Shown: positions 1 through 6,112 of the stretch, piece by piece | How the letters are laid out: each line of letters starts with the position of its first letter | Numbering within the stretch: the stretch's first letter is position 1 | Assembly (NCBI GenBank): GCA_025363475.1 | Contig: JANYDS010000095.1 | Span: forward strand, 89,236 to 135,628 | Direction: 5' to 3' | Origin: Terriglobia bacterium | GTDB lineage: Bacteria; Acidobacteriota; Terriglobia; Bryobacterales; Bryobacteraceae | DNA length: 46,393 nucleotides | Notes under the pieces: model-generated | What the model saw: the letters and a program-made list of their open reading frames with translations, nothing else | Told to the model about the DNA's origin: nothing | The model's database searches: none | Translations under genes and position numbers: made by a program

Positions 1-786
1 TTCATCGAGGATGGTATTCACGGCGAGCCATTCCTGGTCGCTGAGTGAAGATATAGTGGGCCGCTTGAGAGCGGGCAACACCGCGAGGACTGCAGCAAGG
101 TTGTCACGATGCACGTTGAGCATCAGGCCGACTTTGCCGAGGGCAGCGATGGCTCCATCGAGGAGCATCTTGAGGTCGGCGAGTTTGCTGCGTTTCCAGT
201 CGTCCGCGCAGGCAGCTTTGTTGGCGATGAGCTGGGTGTTGGATTCCATCAGTGTTTCCACAATCCGGAGCTTGTTGGCGCGGAGGGAAGAACCGGTTTC
301 GGTGACTTCGACAATGGCGTCTGCGAGGACCGGCGGCTTGACTTCAGTGGCACCCCAGCTGAATTCGACTTTGGCGGTGACGCCGTTGCGGGCGAGGTAG
401 CGTTTGGTGGCACCAACCAATTCCGTAGCGATGACTTTGCCTTCGAGATCCTTGACGGACTGGATGTTGCTGGATTCAGGAACGGCGAGCACCCAGCGAA
501 CTTTGCCGAAACTGGCTTTGGAATAGACGAGGTCGGCTACGGGGACGATATCGGCTTCGACTTCTTCGACCCAGTCACGACCCGTGAGGCCGGCGTCGAG
601 GACTCCATCCTGAACGTAGCGGGCCATTTCCTGAGCGCGGATTAGCATGCACTCGATTTCGGGGTCGTCAATGGTGGGGAAATAGGAACGGGAACTGGTG
701 GAGATGTTGAAGCCCGCGCGACGGAAGATGTCGATAGTGGCGTTTTCGAGGCTGCCTTTGGGGATGCCTAGTTTCAGTTTGTTCAT
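1..786 (-). CDS. hisG: ATP phosphoribosyltransferase, long form (partial, 3' end off window)
   Basis: Catalyses the first step of histidine synthesis, joining ATP and PRPP. Reading the minus strand from 786 gives an uninterrupted frame that begins [13 protein letters not shown] and runs off the left edge after 262 codons. The N-terminal part has the HisG periplasmic-binding-like fold with the conserved [10 protein letters not shown] segment. The last 50 or so visible residues ([11 protein letters not shown] onward) belong to the C-terminal regulatory domain, so this is the long, self-contained form that is feedback-inhibited by histidine and does not need HisZ. Its ATG overlaps the hisI stop as ATGA, so the two are translationally coupled. 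Only the final part of the regulatory domain is missing. Family assignment is firm. Confidence 0.95.
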   Translation of the reverse strand, partial: MNKLKLGIPKGSLENATIDIFRRAGFNISTSSRSYFPTIDDPEIECMLIRAQEMARYVQDGVLDAGLTGRDWVEEVEADIVPVADLVYSKASFGKVRWVLAVPESSNIQSVKDLEGKVIATELVGATKRYLARNGVTAKVEFSWGATEVKPPVLADAIVEVTETGSSLRANKLRIVETLMESNTQLIANKAACADDWKRSKLADLKMLLDGAIAALGKVGLMLNVHRDNLAAVLAVLPALKRPTISSLSDQEWLAVNTILDE

Positions 787-1163
787 TTGGTTGTTCCGTA
801 TGTCGTGGAGGGATCGTAAGTCGGTTTTTCGGACTCGATCCATTGTCCGTTTTCGAGTTTGCGGTAGAAGCAGCTTTGGTAGCCTGCGTGACAGACACCG
901 GGGCCGAGGGCATCGACCTGGATGAGGAGCGTATCGTCGTCGCAGTCAGTGGAGATTTCGCGGACTACGAGTTTGTGGCCGGAACTTTCACCTTTCATCC
1001 AGAGCTTGTTGCGGGTGCGGCTGAAGAAAGTGACGAAGCCGGTTTCGAGAGTTTTCTGCCAGGCGACCTCATTCATGAAGCCGACCATGAGGACGCGTTG
1101 AGAAGTTGCGTCCTGCACTACGGCGGGGATGAGACCGTCCAGTTTATTGAAGTCTAGGGGCAT
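783..1163 (-). CDS. hisI: Phosphoribosyl-AMP cyclohydrolase
   Basis: Opens the adenine ring of phosphoribosyl-AMP, the third step of histidine synthesis; cytosolic, zinc- and magnesium-dependent. Starting at the ATG at 1163 the protein has 126 residues, normal for a monofunctional HisI without the HisE domain. The metal site is visible: C74 in DCDDD (with D75 and D77 for magnesium), then C91 and C98 in [12 protein letters not shown] longer reading from 1202 adds 13 residues but would start before the family's normal N-terminus, so 1163 is preferred; no strong ribosome binding site is seen. It is the first structural gene after the histidine attenuator and overlaps hisG by ATGA. Placing hisI before hisG differs from the enterobacterial operon order. 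Confidence 0.95.
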   Translation of the reverse strand: MPLDFNKLDGLIPAVVQDATSQRVLMVGFMNEVAWQKTLETGFVTFFSRTRNKLWMKGESSGHKLVVREISTDCDDDTLLIQVDALGPGVCHAGYQSCFYRKLENGQWIESEKPTYDPSTTYGTTK

Positions 1164-1203
1164 GATGTTCGTTTCGATATGGCCGCAGAGGGCTGGCGTC
1201 ATG

Positions 1204-1232
1204 AAAAACGCCCGCCGATGATGCGGCGGGCG
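1204..1232 (-). terminator. Intrinsic terminator of the his attenuator
   Basis: On the minus strand a perfect 9-bp GC stem (CGCCCGCCG / CGGCGGGCG, plus-strand arms 1209-1217 and 1224-1232) with a 6-nt loop is followed directly by five U residues (plus-strand A run 1204-1208). It lies between the leader peptide stop and hisI, so it terminates before the structural genes. Its 5' arm also takes part in the competing antiterminator helix described for 1226-1278. Confidence 0.88.
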
Positions 1233-1317
1233 TCCTTTCGTTTGACCTGGAAAATCGTTTTATGCCAGGACGCGCCGCGCGTGGTTCACCGGATGATGGT
1301 GGTGATGCCGGGCGGCG
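1226..1317 (-). promoter_or_regulatory. His operon attenuator: anti-antiterminator and antiterminator segments
   Basis: Four RNA segments can be assigned on the minus strand. Segment 1 (1312-1317, CGCCGC, leader codons 5-7) can pair with GCGGCG in segment 2. Segment 2 (1268-1278, GCGGCGCGUCC, leader codons 18-22) can instead pair with segment 3 (1226-1235, GGACGCCCGC), giving six pairs, one bulged C and four more pairs. Segment 3 overlaps the 5' arm of the terminator. A ribosome stalled at the His codons (1293-1307) would cover segment 1, free segment 2 to pair with 3, and block the terminator. A ribosome reaching the stop codon would cover segment 2 and let the terminator form. Pairings were drawn by eye; energies were not calculated. 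Confidence 0.8.
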
Positions 1318-1331
1318 GAGAACACTGACAT
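1260..1331 (-). CDS. hisL: His operon leader peptide (23 aa, five consecutive His)
   Basis: A short frame starts with ATG at 1331 and stops with TAA at 1260-1262. Codons 9-13 are CAT CAC CAC CAT CAT, five histidines in a row, and codon 17 is a sixth His. The rest contains Arg, Val and Ala in a GC-rich stretch that doubles as antiterminator RNA. It sits directly upstream of the terminator and hisI, the position and composition of a classical histidine leader peptide; its function is to sense charged tRNA-His by ribosome stalling, not to make a stable protein. No Shine-Dalgarno sequence is obvious. A weak promoter-like pair (ATGGCA, 18 bp, TACACT) ends 7 nt before the ATG, so a leaderless or very short transcript is possible. 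Confidence 0.88.
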   Translation of the reverse strand: MSVFSAARHHHHHPVNHARRVLA

Positions 1332-1382
1332 GTCGTTTAGTGTAGCAAGGCCTGGTGTTTGGTGCCATTGAGGTTGGGTTAC

Positions 1383-1426
1383 TGTCGGGTTTAGTCTGGT
1401 TTTGCGGCGTTTATGTCGGGTTTAGT
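1383..1426. repeat. Pair of 13-bp direct repeats in the gap upstream of the his leader
   Basis: The sequence TGTCGGGTTTAGT occurs at 1383-1395 and 1414-1426, 31 bp apart. The surrounding 1332-1596 gap has no convincing gene. It also holds, at 1445-1466, a 22-bp block identical to 4814-4835. Function is unknown. Confidence 0.5.
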
Positions 1427-1596
1427 GGCCCGTCAGCTCACCGGGCGGCTTTCAGCTGGGGCTCCGCCGTCCCTCGCGTTGAGATCACATTCCCATTCCA
1501 GTTTGTCGGGCAGTTTCTTTAACTCCGCCTGTTTATTTAGGCGCCCGAGAGTTTCGAGGCGCCGTTAACCGGAGCGCATCGCGCATTCGCTGGTCG

Positions 1597-2304
1597 TCAA
1601 TCAGGGTATTGGTCCGCATGATGGGCTTCTTTTTGGTGCTCGGCGCAAATTGCACCGCTGGATACTGGCGGATGTGCTGCCGAGCTGGAGGCTGTTGCGG
1701 GGGTTTGGCGAAACGGAATCACTTTGGCGGTATCTGGTTTGTTTAGAATAGGTTGCCTGAGTTTTTCGATTTCTGCCTGGTGGATTTTGCGTTTGGTCTG
1801 GATACGGTCGAGCTCTTTGGAGTACTGGACGAGCTGGCGGGAGATGCGGGATTCGTAACGGCCCAGCTTTTCGAAGGAATCTTCGTCTTCGGTCCAGGCA
1901 CGGGCTTGGGCCACCATGGCTTCGGTTTCTTCGTCGTTGGTGGACTCGGGACGGATGTTTTGGGAGACGCCGACGTTGAGGATGTTGTTTTCGATGGCGA
2001 CGATGCGGTTGAGGCGGGTGTGGCAGTCGATGATTTTCTGGAGGAACTGGCGTTCGGATTCGTTGGCTGGTTTGTAGTCGCGGTAGAGTTCGGAGCTCAG
2101 GCGGCGGTAGCCTTCGAGTTCATGGGTCTGGAGGATCATGCGGTGGCCGGACAGACCGTGCTGGAAGGCGTTCATGGCGGCTCGGGCTTTGCCTTCTATG
2201 TTGGTTTGGGTGGCGGCGTCGGCGAGGTGCAGTTCCACGGGAGTGGCTTTGCCGGGGTTTGGGGCTGTGGCTTTATTGATGGCTGTGCGGATGGTTGCTT
2301 TCAT
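1597..2304 (-). CDS. Hypothetical protein, ANA..HGLSG-type family
   Basis: A 235-residue protein of unknown function. Residues about 42-53 (AAMNAFQHGLSGH) match a motif I associate with a family of hypothetical proteins repeated in Acidobacteriota genomes, usually written NA.(K/R)HGLT. The motif is followed by a predicted helical core of about 130 residues rich in Glu, Arg and Gln (roughly 60-190), possibly coiled coil. The C-terminal 45 residues are low-complexity with Pro, Thr, Ser, Ala and His and are probably disordered. No signal peptide or membrane segment is seen. It stands alone between the histidine operon and the toxin-antitoxin stretch. The coding call is solid; the function is not known. 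Confidence 0.75.
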   Translation of the reverse strand: MKATIRTAINKATAPNPGKATPVELHLADAATQTNIEGKARAAMNAFQHGLSGHRMILQTHELEGYRRLSSELYRDYKPANESERQFLQKIIDCHTRLNRIVAIENNILNVGVSQNIRPESTNDEETEAMVAQARAWTEDEDSFEKLGRYESRISRQLVQYSKELDRIQTKRKIHQAEIEKLRQPILNKPDTAKVIPFRQTPATASSSAAHPPVSSGAICAEHQKEAHHADQYPD

Positions 2305-2570
2305 TTTGTTGCCTTTCGGCTGAGATGCTAGCAGGCGTTTTGGGGGCTGCGTGGGTCGGCTGGAGTTATGTCATTGATATTAGTGGAGATTGAGTTTTGA
2401 GATTTGTGAACCGAGTAAGTGCGACGTCAACAGCGTCGCGGATTTCGCCATGGATGTTGAGGGATTTTTCTTCGAGGCAATTCGGCGGGTGGGTAGAAGG
2501 CAATAACATGACGCTGGCGGAAAGACGCGGATTCCGCGCGATGTTTCCTGGTTATTGTTAGGATTATGCC

Positions 2571-2831
2571 ATGGTGCCCGCAGCGAAACCGACGGCTCAG
2601 TCCGGGTTGGAAAACGATGTGATTCGCCTGTGGGTTGACACTTGGCGGAACGCCGGTCGTGAGCTTGAGAAAATTCGGCGGATCAAATCCGGGGGTGGAT
2701 CCTCTGCTGACGCGGTCGATTCGTTGTTTCGGGGAATGGAAAGTGTGCTGGCCACGCCCGCGCCCGCCAGATCCGGCCTTGTCGAGCAACAGAAGTGGTT
2801 CAGCAGGATTCGAACGGGCACAGCCGCATGA
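2571..2831 (+). CDS. Small partner protein of an AbiEii-type nucleotidyltransferase (putative antitoxin-like)
   Basis: An 86-residue soluble protein. The stretch LWVDTWRNAGRELEKIRR and the C-terminal SGLVEQQKWFSRI are features I recognise from small hypothetical proteins encoded immediately upstream of AbiEii/AbiGii-like nucleotidyltransferases in Acidobacteriota and related soil bacteria. The start at 2571 has an AGGA element about 8 nt upstream. Its stop overlaps the next ATG (2828) as ATGA, the arrangement of the intact two-gene module. Here the second gene is truncated, so this gene may be an orphan. A role as antitoxin is inferred only from gene order. Confidence 0.6.
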   Translation: MVPAAKPTAQSGLENDVIRLWVDTWRNAGRELEKIRRIKSGGGSSADAVDSLFRGMESVLATPAPARSGLVEQQKWFSRIRTGTAA

Positions 2832-2947
2832 AGCCGTTGCTGGAGGCCGCTCTTGAAATCCAGCGCCTGTTCGACAGTTGGAGCTGGAAATTCTGCATTA
2901 TGGACGATGGGGTTGCACGCAAGGACGAGCGCGGTCGGGTAAGATAG
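2828..2947 (+). pseudogene. 5' remnant of an AbiEii/AbiGii-type nucleotidyltransferase
   Basis: The ATG at 2828 opens a 39-codon frame. The first 24 residues (MKPLLEAALEIQRLF, then SWSWKFCI) match the N-terminus of AbiEii-like nucleotidyltransferases, where the sequence normally continues FCFIGG.AVQRWGEPR into the GSX-DXD catalytic core. Here the similarity stops after FCI and the frame ends at TAG 2945-2947, only a few bases before another gene starts at 2954. More than 150 residues, including the whole catalytic site, are missing, so the toxin is a dead remnant. The intact small partner gene overlaps it upstream. Family membership rests on pattern recognition of a short segment. Confidence 0.55.
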
Positions 2948-2953
2948 TCTTAC

Positions 2954-3212
2954 ATGCAGGCCCGCGTATCTACGAAGGGCCAGGTGGTTCTGCCCGGACC
3001 CATTCGCCGGCCAGCCTGGCCTTCAACCCGGCGATTCGCTTGATGCTGATATCCGGGATGGGCGGATTGTGCTCACACCACACAGAACAGCGACGACGGA
3101 ACCCCGGATTATCAACGACCCGTTAACCGGACTGCCCGTCCTGACTGTGGGGGCGGGTGGAGCAATTCTGACAGGGGAACAGGTTCGGGAAATTTTGTCG
3201 AATTTTCCGTAG
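2954..3212 (+). pseudogene. SpoVT/AbrB-type (MazE/VapB-like) antitoxin, +1 frameshift
   Basis: The ATG at 2954 begins MQARVSTKGQVVLPGPIRR, the standard SpoVT/AbrB swapped-hairpin start (STKGQVVLP.x.IR). The frame is then lost at 3007-3013, where CGCCGG is followed by CC instead of one C. Dropping one C restores a full protein: QPGLQPGDSLDADIRDGRIV, then a tail TATTEPRIINDPLTG..VLTVGAGGAILTGEQV ending at TAG 3210-3212. The total length is one base more than a multiple of three, as expected for one inserted base. The intact protein would have 85 residues and bind its own operator and the PIN toxin encoded downstream at 3232. Either decay or a sequencing indel in a C run could explain it. Confidence 0.72.
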
Positions 3213-3231
3213 TCCGCAACGAGGATCCACA

Positions 3232-3634
3232 GTGAAATACCTTTTGGACGTCAACGCGCTAATTGCTCTGGGATTTCTGGAGCATGAGTTCCACGGGCGC
3301 CTTGGCTGCCTGGGTCGGTGCATTGCCGCGCCGGGCACAATTGATGACCTGCCCGATCACGGAACTGGGCTTCGTGCGGGTTCTCTCGCAGGTACCGCAG
3401 TTCGGACTGACTGTTGCGCAGGCGAGAGATGTGCTTGCGCGGATAAAAACATCCGAAATCATTCAATTCAGCTTTCTCGATGACTCCCGCGATGCGTCGA
3501 GACTACCCTCCTGGGTCAAGTCACCGAAACAAATTACCGACGGTCATCTGGTGGAACTCGCGACTTCAGCAGGCTTATTATTGGCGACGCTGGATCAGGG
3601 GATTCCAGACGCGTTTGTGATTCCGAAGGTTTAG
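3232..3634 (+). pseudogene. PIN-domain toxin (VapC-like), +1 frameshift
   Basis: From GTG 3232 the frame reads MKYLLDVNALIALGFLEHEFHGR, a typical VapC start with the first acidic active-site residue in LLDVNALIAL. At 3301-3304 (CTTG) it changes frame; dropping one T continues as LAAWVGALPRR, CPITELGFVRVL, then TDGHLVELATSAGLLLATLDQGI and the stop at 3632-3634, covering the remaining PIN motifs. The repaired protein is about 133 residues, normal for the family, and would be a ribonuclease. GAGG upstream supports the GTG start. The gene pairs with the AbrB-type antitoxin at 2954, which also has a one-base insertion, so neither half of the pair is intact. Confidence 0.78.
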
Positions 3635-3719
3635 CGGAATGTCGAGCTAACCGGCTGCTTCTGTGGACGGCCTTGACGAATCATGATTCATCATGAAACA
3701 CTTGATCAGGAGCTCTCAT

Positions 3720-3947
3720 ATGGTCCAAGTCAAGGAAAAATTCGCGACGCAGGTAGATTCGCAGATCCTGTCCAGTATTCGTTCCCTGGCGCAGAGTGAG
3801 GGACGGCAAATTCAGACGCTTGTGGATGAAGCGTTGTCAGACCTCATTGAGAAACGGAAAAACAATCGGCCCCGCAGCCATGTAATGGCTGCCTACCTCT
3901 CCAGTCACGAAAAATACGGCGAGTTGTATCAAAAACTCGCCAAGTGA
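3720..3947 (+). CDS. Antitoxin of the Doc/Fic module
   Basis: A 75-residue protein from ATG 3720. It has an N-terminal strand followed by two helices (VKEKFATQVDSQILSSIRSLAQSEGRQ, then LVDEALSDLIEKRK), the layout of a ribbon-helix-helix DNA-binding protein, and a C-terminal tail (HVMAAYLSSHEKYGELYQKLAK) suited to bind a toxin. It does not resemble the Phd antitoxin of phage P1. The stop overlaps the next start as GTGA, so it is coupled to the Doc toxin. An in-frame ATG at 3693 would add nine residues outside the domain. Role inferred from fold layout and gene order. Confidence 0.75.
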   Translation: MVQVKEKFATQVDSQILSSIRSLAQSEGRQIQTLVDEALSDLIEKRKNNRPRSHVMAAYLSSHEKYGELYQKLAK

Positions 3948-4327
3948 GAGATTACCTCACACTGCCCGAAGTCCTCGCGATTCATACCGATCAGGTTGAA
4001 CGCTACGGCGGTTCGCAGGGAGTCCGCGACTATGGCCTGCTCGAGTCTGCGCTCTTCCGTCCCCAAACCGGTTATTACGCCGATCTCATGGAAGAGGCGG
4101 CAGCACTTTGGGAAAGTCTGGCACAGAACCATCCTTTCATTGATGGCAATAAGCGAACCGCTTTCGCGGCAACCTATACTTTTCTGGCAATTAACGGTTC
4201 ACATATGACGGCAGATGCGGCAGAGGCTTATCTGTTTATCTCAGGGCTATACGAGGCAGGCTCGTTCAGCTTTGAAAACCTGGTTCCATGGTTACGCCGT
4301 CACACAAAAACGCACGCACCGCGGTAA
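3944..4327 (+). CDS. doc: Doc-type Fic toxin (death on curing)
   Basis: A 127-residue Doc-family protein, the usual length. Doc toxins phosphorylate elongation factor Tu and stop translation. The Fic signature is complete: HPFIDGNKRTA at residues 63-73, with catalytic His63 and the anion-binding GNKR loop. The N-terminus (DYLTLPEVLAIHTDQVERYGGSQGVRD) and LESALFRPQTG also match the family. It starts with GTG at 3944, overlapping the antitoxin stop, which implies coupled translation with the antitoxin first. This is the only toxin-antitoxin pair in the 2.5-4.4 kb stretch that looks functional. The region 4328-4503 downstream shows no supportable gene. Confidence 0.9.
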   Translation: MRDYLTLPEVLAIHTDQVERYGGSQGVRDYGLLESALFRPQTGYYADLMEEAAALWESLAQNHPFIDGNKRTAFAATYTFLAINGSHMTADAAEAYLFISGLYEAGSFSFENLVPWLRRHTKTHAPR

Positions 4328-4503
4328 AGCATGCTTAGATGCAATCCAGGCAGAGGATCAAGCTGCTGCTGTTTGTAATTTGGAACCACGGGGCGCCCTG
4401 ATTGAAGCTGTTGTTGCCATGCCCAAATCATCATTCGTCGGGCGGGCGGACGCCTTCAACCGGGCTTGAGCCAATACCGCTTTCATGCTTTCGACGTATC
4501 TAT

Positions 4504-4737
4504 TCACATCGTGTTATGGCCGTTGTCAAGCCGCCACTTCGCACAGGGCCAGTTGGAAGGCCACTTTTTGAAGAACGCCACATACAAAGAAGCAATAGCC
4601 GCTATGGTTGCAGCAATTACGGTAATCCACTTGATCCAATGTTCCCCACGTTCACGGCGTCTCTTGCTGCGTACATACTGCGCATCTTCAACTATTTGTT
4701 TCAACTTCGTTAAACCTGAATTCCGAAGTTGAAACAT
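4504..4737 (-). CDS. Possible small single-pass membrane protein
   Basis: A 77-residue frame with a charged, helical N-terminus (QLRNSGLTKLKQIVEDAQYVRSKRRRERG) followed by one hydrophobic segment (about residues 38-56, ITVIAATIAAIASLYVAFF) and a short basic, Trp-rich tail. The codons are poorer in GC than neighbouring genes, which fits the accessory character of the region. No homologue is recognised, and the ribosome binding site is weak (GGAAACGG about 10 nt upstream). It could be a chance open frame, so confidence is low. Confidence 0.38.
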   Translation of the reverse strand: MFQLRNSGLTKLKQIVEDAQYVRSKRRRERGEHWIKWITVIAATIAAIASLYVAFFKKWPSNWPCAKWRLDNGHNTM

Positions 4738-4782
4738 TAGGGGCCGTTTCCTGCGCCTGAGAGGGTTAGGCGGGGGCGGCGA

Positions 4783-5088
4783 TCACCCCACCGCGTCAAT
4801 CGCCTCTTCGAGCGCGGCTTTCAGCTGGGGCTCCGTCATTGTCGTGCTGATGAAGAGTTCCTGCCTGGCACCGTTCGATAACCCTATTGCCTTCCAGCCG
4901 TTTTGTACCGGAACCGTGATGCGGATCTTGACTATGCCTCTGGCATCCCGTACGGGCCGGATGACTCCGGGGATGATGGAGCGGATATCTTCGCGGAGCA
5001 CCAGCTTGTCGAGCACGGGGCGCAAACTGTCGAGAATACTGTGTTCAATTTTCAGTTTTCCTTTGGCCGTCCGCAGCCTAAATGGCAT
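4783..5088 (-). CDS. Conserved hypothetical protein (possibly DUF2103-like)
   Basis: A 101-residue soluble protein with a helical start (ILDSLRPVLDKLVL) and an alternating strand pattern around IIPGVIRPVRDARGIVKIRITVPV, then NGARQELFISTT and a C-terminal helix. The central part reminds me of DUF2103 proteins, but the metal-binding residues reported for that family are not evident; there is no Cys. It is divergent from the isocitrate dehydrogenase gene with only 19 bp between the starts, so promoters must overlap. A 22-bp block in its 3' end (4814-4835) is identical to the non-coding block at 1445-1466. Confidence 0.65.
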   Translation of the reverse strand: MPFRLRTAKGKLKIEHSILDSLRPVLDKLVLREDIRSIIPGVIRPVRDARGIVKIRITVPVQNGWKAIGLSNGARQELFISTTMTEPQLKAALEEAIDAVG

Positions 5089-5107
5089 GGCCCTATACTA
5101 CGACTGA

Positions 5108-6112
5108 ATGGCTCACCATATTACTCTTATCCCCGGCGACGGTATTGGCCCTGAGGTTGCGAACGCCACTGTGCGCGCCATTGAAGCGACCGGGGTGCCG
5201 TTCGTCTGGGACCGCGTGGATGCGGGCGTGGCGGCGCAACTGGCCACGGGGCAGTATCTGCCGGAGGCGGTTTTTGAATCCCTGGCGAAGACGCGGGTGG
5301 GGTTGAAAGGGCCGGTGGGGACGCCGATCGGGACGGGGCATTCCAGCGTCAACGTTGCCTTGCGCAAGCGGTTGAATTTGTTTGTTAATTTTCGCCCGGT
5401 GCGCATGCTGCCCGCGCTCAAGTCGCGCTTTGCTGACCTGCCGATTGATCTGGTGATTTTCCGTGAGAATACGGAGGATCTGTATTCGGGGATTGAGCAT
5501 GAAGTGGTCACCGATGTGGTGGAGAGTCTCAAGATTATTACCCGCGTGGCTTCCGAGCGCATTGCGAAAGCGGCGTTTGAATATTCGGTTCGTGAGCATC
5601 GCAAAAAAGTAGTGGCGATTCACAAGGCCAACATCATGAAGATGAGTGATGGCCTGTTTCTGCGCTGCTGCCGTGAAATCGCGGCAGGCTTTCCGGAGAT
5701 TGAATACAGTGAACTGATTGTGGATAACGCATGTATGCAGCTGGTGATGAGGCCGGAGACGTTTGACGTGCTGGTGCTGCCGAACCTTTACGGCGATATC
5801 GTTTCTGATTTGTGCGCTGGTCTGGTTGGCGGTTTGGGGATTGTTCCGGGTGCGAATCTGGGGGATACTTGCGCGGTGTTTGAGGCCGTGCATGGCTCGG
5901 CTCCGGATATTGCCGGCAAGGGGATTGCTAACCCCACGGCGTTAATGCAGAGTGCCCGGCTGATGCTGTCACATCTGGGTGAGCGCGATGCGGCTATGCG
6001 GCTGCAGCGGGCTATTGAACTGGTTTATAGCGAACGGAAACATCTTACTGGTGATGTTGGTGGAACGGCTAGTACGGATCAGTTCACACAGGCTGTGATT
6101 GACAGGTTGTAA
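5108..6112 (+). CDS. NAD-dependent isocitrate dehydrogenase
   Basis: Oxidative decarboxylation of isocitrate to 2-oxoglutarate in the TCA cycle. The protein has 334 residues and the full beta-decarboxylating dehydrogenase pattern: HSSVNVALRKRL (79-89) for isocitrate, FRENTEDLYSG (118-128), the catalytic Lys in HKANIMK (about 173), Asp pairs in VDN and GDIVSD (207, 230, 234), and HGSAPDIAGKGIANP (262-276). In the last motif Asp267-Ile268 occupy the positions that are Lys-Tyr in NADP enzymes, which indicates NAD specificity. Tartrate or isopropylmalate activity is less likely because the SSVNVALRK loop is isocitrate-type. It ends directly against the convergent gene at 6113. Confidence 0.88.
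   Translation: MAHHITLIPGDGIGPEVANATVRAIEATGVPFVWDRVDAGVAAQLATGQYLPEAVFESLAKTRVGLKGPVGTPIGTGHSSVNVALRKRLNLFVNFRPVRMLPALKSRFADLPIDLVIFRENTEDLYSGIEHEVVTDVVESLKIITRVASERIAKAAFEYSVREHRKKVVAIHKANIMKMSDGLFLRCCREIAAGFPEIEYSELIVDNACMQLVMRPETFDVLVLPNLYGDIVSDLCAGLVGGLGIVPGANLGDTCAVFEAVHGSAPDIAGKGIANPTALMQSARLMLSHLGERDAAMRLQRAIELVYSERKHLTGDVGGTASTDQFTQAVIDRL

Noticed and set aside
109-645. A long plus-strand open frame opposite hisG, and similar long frames opposite hisI, the 1597 gene, the ligase, nrdJ and metH
   Set aside because: They are opposite-strand shadows caused by high GC codon bias; their products are low-complexity and unlike any family, while the other strand encodes clear proteins.
1204-1380. 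T-box element as an alternative reading of the his leader
   Set aside because: No T-box sequence or specifier loop is present; the run of His codons with competing stems explains the region better.
2305-2570. Possible small gene or RNA in the 266-bp gap before the nucleotidyltransferase partner gene
   Set aside because: Only short frames with no protein-like features and one weak GCGGATTCCGC stem; nothing supportable.
2760-2830. GGTTCAGCAGGATTCGAAC, which looks like a tRNA T-arm
   Set aside because: No acceptor, D-arm or anticodon partner around it, and it lies inside the coding region of the 86-residue protein.
2954-3634. Reading all frameshifted genes as sequencing errors
   Set aside because: Core genes of 1-3.5 kb in the window show no frameshift, whereas the breaks fall only in accessory genes and are joined by real truncations; not excluded, but less likely.
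4328-4503. Short plus-strand frame running on from the Doc gene region to about 4469
   Set aside because: No ribosome binding site, no recognisable fold, and it begins inside doc in another frame.
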